Numbered from the stretch's first letter, positions 42,994-52,660 are shown. The stretch: 64,000 bases of DNA from Mycolicibacterium neworleansense (GCF_001245615.1 NZ_CWKH01000001.1:1-64000); one strand, 5' to 3'. The notes: generated by a model from the letters alone, not told the origin. Numbers and translations are program-made.

Positions 42994-43533
42994 CTATCGG
43001 GGCCCGTCAACTGCATAAGTACCGTTATTGTCCGTGAATTCCACGATCACCCGACGCAACGTGTCGTTGATCTCGACGGCGCACGTGAACGTCGCGCCCG
43101 CCCGCACGACCGGATCGTCGCCGTTGTTGCATGCCACCGCGGTGACGCGGTTGGCCCCGTAGCCGTTGATCGGATCGGACAGGATCTGCGCCACCCCGGT
43201 CTCGGCCTGGCGGACGTCCAGCCGGGTGCCGTGGCCATCCGATTGGCTCCACGCCCACACCGCCGAACCGATCACCGCGACGGCCACGACGGCGACGGCC
43301 GCGCCGATGAACAGGCGGCGATCGGAGGACTTGGGCTTGGGCTTGGTCTGCGACGGCGGTTGCGGTGCGCGCTGCGGCGGCGGCGCGGGCCGCGCAGGGT
43401 GTTGTGGTGGTGGGGGCGGTGGCCGTCGCGCAGCCGGCGGTGGCCCCGCGGGCCGAGTGCCCGGTTGCGGCGTGCCACCCGGCAGGGGTGCGCCGCCCGG
43501 TCGCGCCCACCAGGGTTGCTCGGGACCGCTCAT
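42994..43533 (-). CDS. DUF4333 membrane-anchored protein with proline-rich N-terminus
   Basis: A protein of 179 residues: residues 1-75 are Pro/Gly/Ala-rich and cytosolic, one transmembrane helix spans about 78-98 (LFIGAAVAVVAVAVIGSAVWAW), and the external DUF4333 domain has two cysteines (VACNNG, FTCAVEI). GAGGAG precedes ATG. It is 26 bases downstream of the metallopeptidase gene, in the same direction, so the two are probably co-transcribed. Role unknown; DUF4333 proteins are envelope-associated. Confidence 0.86.
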   Translation of the reverse strand: MSGPEQPWWARPGGAPLPGGTPQPGTRPAGPPPAARRPPPPPPQHPARPAPPPQRAPQPPSQTKPKPKSSDRRLFIGAAVAVVAVAVIGSAVWAWSQSDGHGTRLDVRQAETGVAQILSDPINGYGANRVTAVACNNGDDPVVRAGATFTCAVEINDTLRRVIVEFTDNNGTYAVDGPR

Positions 43534-43559
43534 CGGCTCTCCTCGACTCGGCTCATCGC

Positions 43560-44993
43560 TCACGCGAACCGTTGGTAGCACTGCTTGTCATCACCTTGCA
43601 GGCCCGACCGGTAGGCCAGGATCCGGGTGAATCCGGCCGGCAGCACCCGGCCGTTGACGTCGCTGGCAGCCAGGCCGTTGGTGAGCAGGCTGCTGATTGC
43701 CTCGTCGGTGTCACCGGCGGACAGCGTGATCGGCAGGCCCGGCTCGGCCATCCTGGCCTGTCCCACGCCGGTCAGGCAGCCGGTGCGCATGGCGGCCACC
43801 GGGGTGTCGAGCGCAAGGCCTTTCTCGTGCTGCACGGCCAGCGCATACCGTGATGTCAGTACGGAGATCGCGGAGTTGTCGCCCTGCAGAAGCTCTTGCT
43901 CGTCGTTCTCGTTCCTGGCTTCCCCCAAGGCTTTCAGCCCGTCCAGATCCACCACGATGGTGTTGGTCGCCGGACAGTAGGACGCCGGTGGCGACGGCCC
44001 GGCGTCGGGACAGGCGGTGGCTTCGGTGCTGAGCGTCGGCGGGTTCGAGGGCGCGTAGACCTGCTGCAGCGACTGCATGGTCTGGTCCAGCAGATCGGTG
44101 GTGATCGTGCTGTTCGCGCTCTGCGCTCCGCCGAACAAGTCGAGGAACTTCGGCAGATCGCCGCGGCGCTTCTTGATCTCGTCGGAGTCCATCGCCGCGC
44201 ACTGGTCGACGTTGCCGCTGAAGCCGATCTGGAACGCGCTGACCCGGTCCAGTGCCGACCCGTGCTCGTTGCCGGTGAGGGTGGCGTCGACCCGGGTCAT
44301 CAGGGGATCGCGGATGTAGATGAGGCCGCCCAGCACGTGGTTCAGCCCGTCGCCGGTGCTCAGCTCGAAGCGCGGTGAGTGGCCCGCGGCCACCCAGCGC
44401 AGGTAGACCCCGGCGAGGCAATCGGCCTGTTGCTCGGCCACCAGCACGGGCGTGCTCTCGTTGATCAGCCGGGCCTGTTGCTGTACGGCATGGCCGTACT
44501 CGTGGGCCATCACCCCGACCACGCCCATCTGGCCGAAGTATTGTGCCGCAACGGGAATCGCCACGCCGCGGTCCCAGGCCATCACATCGCTCTTCAAGCA
44601 GTAGAACGCATTGGTCAACCCGGCGGTGTTCTCGCCGCAGATCTCGAGCCCGGGGGAGGCGTCGGAGTTGAACGACACCAGGCGGGCCACCGGGGTGAAC
44701 GTTCCCGGCAACGAACCACCGGTGTAGTTCTGCGACCAGAAATCCTCGATGTCGTCGATGGCGAGCAGGGCCAGGTCGTCGATCTGGCCGCCGTCGGTGT
44801 TCTCGGCCCGGCGCGTGGGCCCCGGTGCGTCGGGCCGGGTGCCGCTGTGGCCGTCGGTCACCGGCAGGCCGCCGACCCGGTCGGGCAGGAACAGCATCGA
44901 GGTAGCCCGGCCGCCGACCAGAGTGGCGTTCCCGCACCCCGCAAGCAGCACCGCACAACAGGCCAGACCGAGCCACCAGCGAAGCCTCGCCAC
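43560..44993 (-). CDS. Secreted neutral zinc metallopeptidase lipoprotein (copy 2)
   Basis: A protein of 477 residues with a signal peptide ending in lipobox LLAGC (Cys about 20). The zinc motif is MAHEYGHAVQQQ with EQQADCLAG downstream. It aligns along its whole length with the protein at 23348 (shared blocks include LVAEQQADCLAG, NTIVVDL, TNGLAASDVNG), so it is a paralogue. GTG 44993 is used. It is divergent from the kinase gene and heads a two-gene unit with the DUF4333 protein. Confidence 0.88.
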   Translation of the reverse strand: MARLRWWLGLACCAVLLAGCGNATLVGGRATSMLFLPDRVGGLPVTDGHSGTRPDAPGPTRRAENTDGGQIDDLALLAIDDIEDFWSQNYTGGSLPGTFTPVARLVSFNSDASPGLEICGENTAGLTNAFYCLKSDVMAWDRGVAIPVAAQYFGQMGVVGVMAHEYGHAVQQQARLINESTPVLVAEQQADCLAGVYLRWVAAGHSPRFELSTGDGLNHVLGGLIYIRDPLMTRVDATLTGNEHGSALDRVSAFQIGFSGNVDQCAAMDSDEIKKRRGDLPKFLDLFGGAQSANSTITTDLLDQTMQSLQQVYAPSNPPTLSTEATACPDAGPSPPASYCPATNTIVVDLDGLKALGEARNENDEQELLQGDNSAISVLTSRYALAVQHEKGLALDTPVAAMRTGCLTGVGQARMAEPGLPITLSAGDTDEAISSLLTNGLAASDVNGRVLPAGFTRILAYRSGLQGDDKQCYQRFA

Positions 44994-45091
44994 TTGAGCC
45001 GCCTTCCGTGCGTTACACCCCAGCCAGTTCTACCTGGTCGTGCGGACGTTCGGCATCGGCCGTTGCTGACCTGGGCGACAATGACAGCGCT

Positions 45092-45742
45092 ATGTGCACG
45101 TTCGATGATCTGCTGGCCCGGGTGCTGGCCCGCGCCGCGGCGCCGGGGACGGCCATCATCGGGATCACGGGAGCGCCCGGGGCGGGCAAGTCCACGTTGA
45201 CCGAGGCATTGGTGGGCGCGGCACGGGCCCGGCTCGGCGCCGAGGCGGTGGCCTACCTGCCGATGGACGGTTTTCACCTCGCCGATGTGGAACTGCGCCG
45301 GTTGGGGCGGCTGGATCGCAAGGGCGCGCCCGACACGTTCGACGTTGCCGGCTACGCGGCGCTGTTGCGCCGTATCCGGGCGGGCGGCGAGGTGGTCTAC
45401 GCGCCGGGCTTCGAGCGTGATGTCGAGCAGCCGATCGCCGGCGCCATCCCGGTGTTCCCCGACACCGCGGTGGTGCTCACCGAGGGCAATTATCTGCTGC
45501 TCGATGTTCCGGAGTGGTCGGCGGTGGCCGATCAGGTCGACGAAACCTGGTACTGCGCACTGCAAGACGAGGTGCGAGTGGCGCGTCTGGTGGCCCGTCA
45601 CGTCACGTTCGGCAAGCGGGCGGATGCGGCGCGACGGTGGGTTGCCGAGGTCGACGAACCCAACGCCAGGTTGGTGGCCGCCACCGCGGTTCGGGCCGAT
45701 CTGGTGGTGCCGGTCGCGGCCGTGATGCCCGACTCACACTGA
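45092..45742 (+). CDS. PRK/uridine-kinase-family P-loop kinase
   Basis: A protein of 216 residues with Walker A GAPGAGKST, the PMDGFHL motif shared by pantothenate, uridine and FrcK-like sugar kinases, YAPGFERDVEQPIAG, and EGNYLLLD. It phosphorylates a small metabolite (nucleoside, sugar or similar) that cannot be told from sequence. ATG 45092 is the first good start; the frame is open upstream. Confidence 0.85.
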   Translation: MCTFDDLLARVLARAAAPGTAIIGITGAPGAGKSTLTEALVGAARARLGAEAVAYLPMDGFHLADVELRRLGRLDRKGAPDTFDVAGYAALLRRIRAGGEVVYAPGFERDVEQPIAGAIPVFPDTAVVLTEGNYLLLDVPEWSAVADQVDETWYCALQDEVRVARLVARHVTFGKRADAARRWVAEVDEPNARLVAATAVRADLVVPVAAVMPDSH

Positions 45743-45817
45743 CGTGGTTTTGTGTGGATTATCACGGCCCATCGAGTTGCTATAACTATCTGCCGCCAGC
45801 CAGAATCGAATCGTAAA

Positions 45818-45834
45818 TCTGGAATCATTCCAGA
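45818..45834. promoter_or_regulatory. 17-bp palindrome in the ahpC leader
   Basis: TCTGGAATCATTCCAGA is perfectly symmetric around one base and sits 27 bases before the ahpC start in an AT-rich leader. It resembles Fur-family sites as I recall them for mycobacterial FurA. TTGCTA (45777) and CAGAAT (45801) upstream could be the -35/-10 pair (18-base spacer). A peroxide-sensing repressor is the simplest reading. Confidence 0.6.
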
Positions 45835-45861
45835 AAATCATGCGAGATTGGATAGGTTGCG

Positions 45862-46449
45862 ATGGCGCTTTTGACGATTGGTTCTCAGTTCCCGGAATAC
45901 GACCTCACGGCCGTGGTTGGCGGAGATCTGTCCAAGGTCGACGCCAAGCAGCCCGATGACTATTTCACCCGCGTCACCAACAAGGATGACGAGGGCAAGT
46001 GGCGGATCATCTTCTTCTGGCCCAAGGACTTCACCTTTGTGTGCCCGACCGAGATCGCCGCTTTCGGCAAGCTGAACGAGGACTTCGAGGATCGCGACGC
46101 CAAGGTCATCGGCGTCTCGGTGGACAACGAGTTCGTGCATTTCCAGTGGCGTGCGCAGCACGAGGATCTGAAGAAGCTGCCGTTCCCGATGGCTTCCGAC
46201 CTCAAGCGTGAGCTCTCGCAGGCCGCGGGCGTGCTCAACGCCGACGGTGTCGCCGACCGTGCCACCTTCATCGTCGATCCCAACAACGAGATCCAGTTCG
46301 TCTCCGTGACCGCCGGTTCGGTGGGGCGCAACGTCGACGAGGTGCTGCGCGTGCTCGACGCACTGCAGTCCGACGAGCTGTGCGCCTGCAACTGGAAGAA
46401 GGGTGACCCGACCCTGGACGCCGGCGAGCTGTTGGCCGAGGCGGTCTAA
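45862..46449 (+). CDS. ahpC: Alkyl hydroperoxide reductase subunit C (peroxiredoxin)
   Basis: It reduces organic peroxides and peroxynitrite. The 195-residue protein has peroxidatic Cys in [10 protein letters not shown] and resolving Cys in [10 protein letters not shown], typical of mycobacterial AhpC (which carries an extra cysteine here). It is followed after 2 bases by ahpD. No oxyR gene lies upstream, unlike M. tuberculosis, where an oxyR pseudogene is divergent. Confidence 0.97.
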   Translation: MALLTIGSQFPEYDLTAVVGGDLSKVDAKQPDDYFTRVTNKDDEGKWRIIFFWPKDFTFVCPTEIAAFGKLNEDFEDRDAKVIGVSVDNEFVHFQWRAQHEDLKKLPFPMASDLKRELSQAAGVLNADGVADRATFIVDPNNEIQFVSVTAGSVGRNVDEVLRVLDALQSDELCACNWKKGDPTLDAGELLAEAV

Positions 46450-46451
46450 TC

Positions 46452-46985
46452 ATGAGCATCGACAACATCAAGGAAGCACTGCCGGAGTACGCGAAGGACC
46501 TCAAGCTCAACTTCGGCAGCATCGTCAAGTCGACCGAGCTCACCGAGCAGCAGCTGTGGGGCGCCCTGGTGGCCACCGCGGCGGCGACCAAGTCGCAGCG
46601 CCTGCTCAAGGAGATCTCCGAGGACGCCCTCGACGTGCTCAGCGAGGAGGCCTACAACGGCGCTCTCGGCGCTGCCTCCATCATGGGGATGAACAACGTC
46701 TTCTACCGCACGAAGGGCCAGTTGGACGGCCGGTACGACGACCTGCGGGCCGGGCTGCGGATGAACATCATCGCCAACCCAGGTGTGCCCAAGGCGGATT
46801 TCGAGCTGTGGTCGCTGGCGGTGTCGGCGATCAACGGCTGCTCGCACTGCCTGTCGGCGCACGAGACCGTACTGCGCGATGCCGAGGTGTCCCGCACGAC
46901 GATCTTCGAAGCCATCCGGTTGGCGTCGATCGTCTCCGGGGTGGCCCAGGCGCTGCTCACCGCGGAAACGCTCGCGGCGGTCTGA
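46452..46985 (+). CDS. ahpD: Alkyl hydroperoxide reductase AhpD
   Basis: It regenerates AhpC using lipoamide from SucB/Lpd. The 177-residue protein has the redox pair CSHC in [11 protein letters not shown], with the proton-relay Glu/His around it. Starts two bases after the ahpC stop; the same transcript. Confidence 0.97.
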   Translation: MSIDNIKEALPEYAKDLKLNFGSIVKSTELTEQQLWGALVATAAATKSQRLLKEISEDALDVLSEEAYNGALGAASIMGMNNVFYRTKGQLDGRYDDLRAGLRMNIIANPGVPKADFELWSLAVSAINGCSHCLSAHETVLRDAEVSRTTIFEAIRLASIVSGVAQALLTAETLAAV

Positions 46986-47009
46986 TGCCCTGAGCCTCCG
47001 GAAAGGGGC

Positions 47010-47036
47010 TTACGCGCATAACCCAACGGATAAACT
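47010..47036 (+). promoter_or_regulatory. Operator and -10 of the MFS-LacI operon (shared element, copy 1)
   Basis: TTACGCGCATAA (47010-47021) is a near-palindrome with a central CG, the hallmark of LacI-family operators. It is followed by the -10 hexamer TAAACT at 47031-47036, so the operator covers the -35 region. The same arrangement precedes the P450 gene at 49469. Confidence 0.65.
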
Positions 47037-47065
47037 CGCCTCTCGCGATCAGAGAGGCGAGTTTT
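47035..47065 (+). terminator. Hairpin with T tract between ahpD and the MFS gene
   Basis: A perfect 10-bp stem (47035-47044 with 47052-47061) with a 7-base loop is followed by TTTT. Transcripts reading through from ahpCD would contain the whole stem and could stop here, whereas RNA from the promoter at 47010-47036 starts inside the left arm and would escape. Confidence 0.6.
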
Positions 47066-47071
47066 CTGTTG

Positions 47072-48415
47072 ATGGCACAAAAGGACGGCGCCGGCACCCC
47101 CCATACGGAAGCCACGGTGCGCAAGGCGATTACCGGCGCCTCCATCGGTAACGCGGTCGAGTGGTTCGACTTCGCCATCTACGGCTTCCTGGCCACCTAC
47201 ATCGCCGCCAACTTCTTCCTGTCCGGCAACGAAACCGCGGCGCTGCTCAACACTTTCGCGATCTTCGCCGCCGCGTTCTTCATGCGTCCCCTCGGCGGTT
47301 TCGTGTTCGGTCCGCTGGGGGATCGGCTGGGCCGCCAACGTGTGCTGGCCGTGGTGATCCTGCTGATGTCGGCCGCCACTCTGGGCATCGGCCTCCTGCC
47401 GACCTATGCCACCATCGGGATGGCAGCCCCGCTGCTGCTCTTGCTGCTGCGCTGCCTGCAGGGGTTCTCGGCCGGGGGCGAATACGGAGGCGGCGCAGTC
47501 TATCTCGCCGAGTATGCGAGGACCCGATCGCGCGGTTTCACTGTCACCTTCATCGCATGGTCGGGTGTTCTGGGCTTTCTGCTGGGTTCGGTTACCGTGA
47601 CCGCGTTGCAGGCGTTTCTGCCGCCGGACGCGATGGAGAGCTACGGCTGGCGGATCCCTTTCCTGATGGCCGCACCGCTCGGGCTGGTTGGCCTGTACAT
47701 CAGGCTGCGCCTCGACGACACACCCGAATTCGCCAAACTCGACGAGGCCGACCGGGTGGCCACGTCGCCGCTGCGTGAAGCCATCGGGACGGCCCGGCGG
47801 GCGATCCTGCAGGTCATCGGGCTGTTCATCGTGTTCAACGTCGGCTACTACGTCGTGTTCACCTTCCTGCCGACGTACTTCATCAAGGCGTTGCATTTCA
47901 GCAAGACCCAGGCTTTCGTCTCGATCACCCTGGCCAGCCTGGTAGCGCTGATCCTGATCCTGCCGCTGGCCGCGCTGTCGGACCGCATCGGTCGCAAGCC
48001 GCTGCTGGTGGCCGGGTCGGCTGGGTTCGTCGTGTGCGCTTATCCGCTCTTCCTACTGATGAATTCGGGCTCGGTGGCGGCGGCCATCGCGGGACACTGC
48101 CTGCTGGCCGCCATCGAATCGGTCTATGTGGCGACGGCGGTGACGGCCGGCGTCGAACTGTTCGCCACCCGGGTGCGCTACAGCGGCTTCTCGATCGGCT
48201 ACAACATCGCGGTGGCGCTGTTCGGCGGGACGACTCCGTATGTGGTCACCTGGCTCACCGCGGCCACCGGCAACACCCTGGCGCCCGCGCTCTATCTCGT
48301 TGCCGCCGGCGTCATCTCGGTGGTCACCGTCCTGACCTTGCGGGAGAGTGCCGGCCGGGATCTGCGCGGCGTAGACGGCTCCTCCGATCAGCAACGTGTC
48401 ACGATGTCACCGTGA
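47072..48415 (+). CDS. MHS-family MFS transporter
   Basis: A protein of 447 residues with 12 helices; the metabolite:H+ symporter signature is [24 protein letters not shown] at the start, then [20 protein letters not shown] and [21 protein letters not shown]. It resembles ProP/ShiA carriers for zwitterions or carboxylates. ATG 47072 is used (TTG one codon upstream). Its last codons overlap the regulator's GTG, so transporter and LacI-type regulator are one operon. Confidence 0.9.
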   Translation: MAQKDGAGTPHTEATVRKAITGASIGNAVEWFDFAIYGFLATYIAANFFLSGNETAALLNTFAIFAAAFFMRPLGGFVFGPLGDRLGRQRVLAVVILLMSAATLGIGLLPTYATIGMAAPLLLLLLRCLQGFSAGGEYGGGAVYLAEYARTRSRGFTVTFIAWSGVLGFLLGSVTVTALQAFLPPDAMESYGWRIPFLMAAPLGLVGLYIRLRLDDTPEFAKLDEADRVATSPLREAIGTARRAILQVIGLFIVFNVGYYVVFTFLPTYFIKALHFSKTQAFVSITLASLVALILILPLAALSDRIGRKPLLVAGSAGFVVCAYPLFLLMNSGSVAAAIAGHCLLAAIESVYVATAVTAGVELFATRVRYSGFSIGYNIAVALFGGTTPYVVTWLTAATGNTLAPALYLVAAGVISVVTVLTLRESAGRDLRGVDGSSDQQRVTMSP

Positions 48416-49425
48416 GCACCACAAGAGGACGCCCGACCGGATCGAATGCCGGGCTCCGCCCGACCAAGGCGGACGTTGCCAGACTGGCCAACGTCTCGAC
48501 AGCCACGGTCAGCTATGTCCTGAACAATGTTCAAGGGCAACGTATCTCGGAGCAGACGCAGGCTGCGGTGCGCAAGGCGGCAGCCGATCTCGGCTACCGG
48601 CCCAACCTTGCCGCCCGCAACCTCGCGGTCGGCGGCAGCGGTGTGGTGCTCTACATCGTCGGGCGGCTTTCGCTGGGCAACCTGCCCATCGAGGTGGGCA
48701 GCCGGCTCACCACGGCCCTGGCCCGGCACGGCATCGTGCTGTCCTTGCAGTTCGAAACCGAGGACGACCGCAATGTGGTCGACGCGATCGCCGATCTCAA
48801 CCCGATGGCGGTGACCAGCACCTTCCCGCTGACCGGCAACGCGCTGGCGGCGGCGACCGCGGCCGGCATCCCGCAGATCCACCTGGGCAGTTCGCAGCTG
48901 CACGCGATCGGCTCGCTGGACGCCAGCATCGGCGAGATGCGGGTGGATCATCTCGCGGGGCGTGGCCATAGCCGGCTGGCGTTCGCGTACACCACCGATG
49001 AAGAACTCCGTCCCCTCGGTGACTACTGGCTTGCGGGCCTGCGGGCTGCCGCCGCCCGGCGCGGGCTGCCCGAGATCACCGTGGCCAGCTTCGCCGCCGA
49101 CGGTTCCAACGCTGCCGAGATCCTCGAGCGTTGGGCCGCCGACGGGGTGACCGGGATCTGCGCGCAGAGCGACGAGACGGCTTTCGTGGTGCTGCACGGC
49201 CTGCGTCAGGCCGGGTTGCGGTGCCCACAGGACATGGCGGTGATGGGGGTCAACGCCATCGACCTCGGTGCGGTGAGCGCCCCGCCGCTGACCTCGGTGG
49301 CCTTTGACGCCAAGGCGATCGTCGATGTCGCGGTTGCCGCGATGATGTCGGAGCTCGGATACCCGGCCGAGGCCGAGCCGAGCAGTGCGGAAGTGGCGAC
49401 GCTGATCGCGCGCGACTCCACCTGA
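48412..49425 (+). CDS. LacI family transcriptional regulator
   Basis: A protein of 337 residues: N-terminal LacI helix-turn-helix and hinge ([22 protein letters not shown], then [11 protein letters not shown]) and a periplasmic-binding-protein-like ligand domain ([23 protein letters not shown] segments; [23 protein letters not shown]). GTG overlaps the transporter stop by 4 bases. It probably binds the TTACGCGCATAA sites before its own operon and before the P450 gene. The ligand is unknown. Confidence 0.92.
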   Translation: MSTTRGRPTGSNAGLRPTKADVARLANVSTATVSYVLNNVQGQRISEQTQAAVRKAAADLGYRPNLAARNLAVGGSGVVLYIVGRLSLGNLPIEVGSRLTTALARHGIVLSLQFETEDDRNVVDAIADLNPMAVTSTFPLTGNALAAATAAGIPQIHLGSSQLHAIGSLDASIGEMRVDHLAGRGHSRLAFAYTTDEELRPLGDYWLAGLRAAAARRGLPEITVASFAADGSNAAEILERWAADGVTGICAQSDETAFVVLHGLRQAGLRCPQDMAVMGVNAIDLGAVSAPPLTSVAFDAKAIVDVAVAAMMSELGYPAEAEPSSAEVATLIARDST

Positions 49426-49468
49426 CCGGCGGTTCGGCGGTGTTTCGGGGATCGAGACGGCAATCTAC

Positions 49469-49497
49469 TTACGCGCATAACCATCCGTGTGTAAACT
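49469..49497 (+). promoter_or_regulatory. Operator and -10 of the P450 operon (shared element, copy 2)
   Basis: An identical TTACGCGCATAA (49469-49480) is followed by TAAACT at 49492-49497, then a CTCTC...GAGAG stem-loop and ribosome site GAGAGGTGG before GTG 49528. Match with copy 1 continues on both sides (CTTACGCGCATAACC). Confidence 0.65.
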
Positions 49498-49527
49498 CCG
49501 CTCTCGGACACAGAGAGGTGGATTTCC

Positions 49528-50730
49528 GTGACAGCCAGCGCGACCCAGAGCGTGTACTTCGACCCCTACGACGTCGAGATCAACGCCAATCCGTACCCGA
49601 CGTTCGCGCGGCTCCGCGAGGAATCGCCGCTGTACTACAACGAGCAGTACGACTTCTATGCGCTGAGCCGCTTCGCCGACGTCAACAAAGGCCTCGTGGA
49701 CCACGAGACCTTCAGCTCCGCTCGTGGCGCGATCATCGAACTGATCAAGGCCAACATCGTCATTCCCTCGGGCGCCCTGATTTTCGAGGATCCGCCGATC
49801 CATACCGCGCATCGCAAGCTGCTGTCGCGGATGTTCACGCCGCGCAAGATCAATGCGCTGGAGCCCAAGATCCGCGAGTTCTGCGCCCAGTCGCTGGATC
49901 CGCTGGTCGGCACCGGCAAGATCGACTTCATCAAGGATTTCGGCGCGATCATGCCGATGCGGGTGATCAGCGCACTCCTGGGCATCCCCGAGGACGACCA
50001 GGAAATGATCCGCGATCACGGCAATGATCAGCTGCGCACCGAGGCGGGCAAGCCGATGAAGGCCGCCCAGGAGGGCCTGGTCGACGGCTCGATCTTCGAG
50101 ACGTACATCGACTGGCGCAAGGACAATCCGTCCGACGACATCATGACCGACCTGCTCAACGTCGAGTTCACCGACGAGCACGGGGTCACCCGCAAGCTCA
50201 CCCGCGAGGAACTGCTGATCTACATCAACGTGGTGGCGGGTGCGGGTAACGAGACCACCACCCGGCTGATCGGTTGGGCCGCAAAGGTACTCGCCGAGCA
50301 CCCCGATCAGCGGCGCCAGTTGGTCGAGAATCCCGCTCTCATCCCGCAGGCCATCGAGGAACTACTGCGCTTCGAGCCGCCGGCCCCTCACGTGGCCCGC
50401 TACGTCACCCGCGACGTCGAGTTCTACGGCCAGACGGTGCCCGAGGGCAGCGTGATGATGATGCTGATCGGTGCGGCTGTCCGCGACAGCCGTCAGTTCC
50501 CGCCCGACGGCGAGGTTTTCGACATTCACCGCGAGCAGCGCCAGCATCTGGCGTTCAGCGTGGGAACCCACTACTGCCTGGGCTCGGCGCTCGCGCGACT
50601 GGAGGGCCGGATCGCGCTGGAGGAGATGCTCAAACGGTTCCCGGAGTGGGATGTCGATCTCCCCAACGCCGAGTTGTCGCCGACTTCGACTGTCCGCGGC
50701 TGGGATTCGATGCCGGCGTTGATCCCGTGA
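49528..50730 (+). CDS. Cytochrome P450
   Basis: A soluble bacterial-type monooxygenase of 400 residues. Heme ligand Cys is in FSVGTHYCLGSALARLEG; the I-helix oxygen motif is AGAGNETTTR; ExxR is in EELLRFEPP. It needs a ferredoxin and reductase; a [2Fe-2S] ferredoxin gene lies at 60825. GTG start with GAGAGGTGG upstream. It is followed by a kinase-like gene. I could not assign a CYP family. Confidence 0.93.
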   Translation: MTASATQSVYFDPYDVEINANPYPTFARLREESPLYYNEQYDFYALSRFADVNKGLVDHETFSSARGAIIELIKANIVIPSGALIFEDPPIHTAHRKLLSRMFTPRKINALEPKIREFCAQSLDPLVGTGKIDFIKDFGAIMPMRVISALLGIPEDDQEMIRDHGNDQLRTEAGKPMKAAQEGLVDGSIFETYIDWRKDNPSDDIMTDLLNVEFTDEHGVTRKLTREELLIYINVVAGAGNETTTRLIGWAAKVLAEHPDQRRQLVENPALIPQAIEELLRFEPPAPHVARYVTRDVEFYGQTVPEGSVMMMLIGAAVRDSRQFPPDGEVFDIHREQRQHLAFSVGTHYCLGSALARLEGRIALEEMLKRFPEWDVDLPNAELSPTSTVRGWDSMPALIP

Positions 50731-50791
50731 GCGACGCTTGCGGAGCGAACCGTACCTGGACGCGCGGGAGTCGAGCCTGCGAGGCAACCGC

Positions 50792-51868
50792 GTGACGGCC
50801 GCGCTCACCGTCCCCAAGGACTGGACCCAGGTCACCCCGGAGTGGATGACGGCGGCACTGGCCGACCATCACCCGGGCGCGGTGGTGGACCGCGTGACCA
50901 TCGACATGCGCGACGACGGCACCAACCGGCGGGCGCGCCTTTCGGTCACGTACTCGCCGGGGCCCACCGGGCCGTCGAAGGTGTTCGCGAAGGCTGTCGA
51001 CCCCGGCCACAAGGAGATGATCAAGTACACCAGCGGCCTGCTGCATGAGCCGAGGTTGTTCAACTCCAAAGTCGATCTCCCGCTGGAACATCCGACCGTT
51101 TACGCCGCCCCCGTCGATGAGGGCGACGAAGACTTCGTGCTGATCATGGAAGACCTCACGGTGCGAGGAGCCGACCCGCGCGATGCCACCCGGCCGCTGA
51201 CCGTGGAGCAGGCCGCTCATGGCGTGCGCGGCCTGGCCCGGCTGCACGGTGCGTTCTGGGGCGAACGCGTGCGCCGTCCCGGTCTGGAGTGGCTGGAGCC
51301 GTTCGTGCCGTGGGACGGCATGCAGTGGGCGCCCCTGCCGGCTGCGCTGGAGCGTCTCGGTGACGATGCGCCTGCCTCGGTGCATGCGTTGACCATCGAC
51401 GAACTGGTGGAAGGGACCTGGAAACCCTTCATCCGGACCCTCACCCTGCCCGGCACCGCCCAGACGCTGCTGCACGGTGATCCCCACATCGGGAACACCT
51501 ATCTGTTGCCCGACGGCGATGTCGGTTTCCTCGACTGGCAGGTCGCGCGCCACGGCAACTTCTCCCTGGACCTCGGCTACTTCCTACAGGGCGCGTTGAC
51601 CACCGAGGATCGCCGCACCGCCGAGCGGCAGTTGCTCGAGGAATACCGTGACGAGTTGCGACTGCCCGCCGATGAACTGCCGTCGCCGGATGAGATCTGG
51701 CTGCGCTACCGGGCTTCGGTTGCCCACGGTCTGATGACGTGGCTGGCCACCGCGAGCGCGGGAGAGCTGTGGCAACGGCCCGACATCGCCCTGGCGCTGG
51801 CGCAGCGGTATTCGGCGGCGTTCGAGGATCTTCAGACCGCGCAGGCATTGGCTGATCTCATCGATTAG
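50792..51868 (+). CDS. Phosphotransferase (APH/kinase-fold) family protein
   Basis: A protein of 358 residues with the catalytic loop LLHGDPHIGNTYL and metal-binding FLDWQVA of the aminoglycoside-phosphotransferase fold. In actinobacterial catabolic clusters this type resembles the kinase part of ACAD10/11, which phosphorylates hydroxyacyl-CoA before elimination. Next to a P450, that is a more likely role than antibiotic resistance, by inference. GTG 50792 chosen; a TTG at 50738 is upstream. Confidence 0.85.
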   Translation: MTAALTVPKDWTQVTPEWMTAALADHHPGAVVDRVTIDMRDDGTNRRARLSVTYSPGPTGPSKVFAKAVDPGHKEMIKYTSGLLHEPRLFNSKVDLPLEHPTVYAAPVDEGDEDFVLIMEDLTVRGADPRDATRPLTVEQAAHGVRGLARLHGAFWGERVRRPGLEWLEPFVPWDGMQWAPLPAALERLGDDAPASVHALTIDELVEGTWKPFIRTLTLPGTAQTLLHGDPHIGNTYLLPDGDVGFLDWQVARHGNFSLDLGYFLQGALTTEDRRTAERQLLEEYRDELRLPADELPSPDEIWLRYRASVAHGLMTWLATASAGELWQRPDIALALAQRYSAAFEDLQTAQALADLID

Positions 51869-51909
51869 TCGGTATAACCAAAATCGCCTCCGGATCGCCG
51901 CGGAGCCCC

Positions 51910-51915
51910 TAACCT
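51910..51915 (+). promoter_or_regulatory. -10 element of the SDR gene at 51923
   Basis: TAACCT lies seven bases before ATG 51923, with no ribosome site: leaderless pattern. Confidence 0.45.
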
Positions 51916-51922
51916 GTCCGGC

Positions 51923-52660
51923 ATGACAGGTGTGGTGGTGACAGGTGCAGCGTCGGGAATCGGGCGAGCCAGCGCGGAGGCGCTGATCGCGGACGGGCGG
52001 CGGGTTGCGTTGTGGGACATAGCTCCCGAGGTTGGCGACGTGGCCGGTGCCTTGGGCATGCCCTCGACGGTGATCGACGTGTGTGACACGGGTGCCTTGC
52101 CGGCTGCGGTCGAGGAGGCGGCCCAGGCGCTCGGCGGCATCGACGGCCTGGTGCACGCCGCGGGCCGGGTGCTGCCCGAACCTGTGGGCGCCTACACCGA
52201 GGAGTCCTGGGACGCGGTGCTCGACGTGAACCTGCGCGCGCAGGCGCTGTTGGTCCAGTTGCTGTTGCCGTACCTGGAGAAGGCCGCGGCCGACGGCGGG
52301 GCGCCCTCGGTGGTCGGCATCTCGAGCATCGAGGGCCTGGCCGCCAACCCGTTCATTCCGGCCTACTGCGCCTCGAAGGCCGGCCTGCTCGGGATGACCC
52401 GGTCGATGGCTGCCCAGTTGGGCCCGTTGGGAATTCGGGTCAACGCGGTGTGTCCGGGCTTCATCCACACCCCGATGCTGCAGATCGCGCTGGATGTCGA
52501 GGAGATCCGCGCAAGCTTCGAACAGGCCGCACCGCTGGGCCGGCTCGGTCAGCCCGACGAGGTCGCCGCCGCCGTGGCGTTCCTGATGTCGCCGAAGGCG
52601 TCGTTCATCACCGGCACACAGTTGGTGGTGGACGGCGGGGTGACCGGCCGTCACGCGTGA
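51923..52660 (+). CDS. Short-chain dehydrogenase/reductase
   Basis: A protein of 245 residues with the NAD(P) motif [14 protein letters not shown], catalytic Ser in GISSIEG, YCASK with Tyr and Lys, and a C-terminal [12 protein letters not shown]. It oxidises or reduces an alcohol/ketone. Asp in LWDIAP after strand 2 favours NAD(H). It converges with the MFS gene and overlaps it by 10 bases. Confidence 0.92.
   Translation: MTGVVVTGAASGIGRASAEALIADGRRVALWDIAPEVGDVAGALGMPSTVIDVCDTGALPAAVEEAAQALGGIDGLVHAAGRVLPEPVGAYTEESWDAVLDVNLRAQALLVQLLLPYLEKAAADGGAPSVVGISSIEGLAANPFIPAYCASKAGLLGMTRSMAAQLGPLGIRVNAVCPGFIHTPMLQIALDVEEIRASFEQAAPLGRLGQPDEVAAAVAFLMSPKASFITGTQLVVDGGVTGRHA

Noticed and set aside
50792..51868. 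Aminoglycoside phosphotransferase resistance gene
   Set aside because: Only the general kinase fold is shared; the P450 and acyl-CoA gene context argues for a metabolic substrate.
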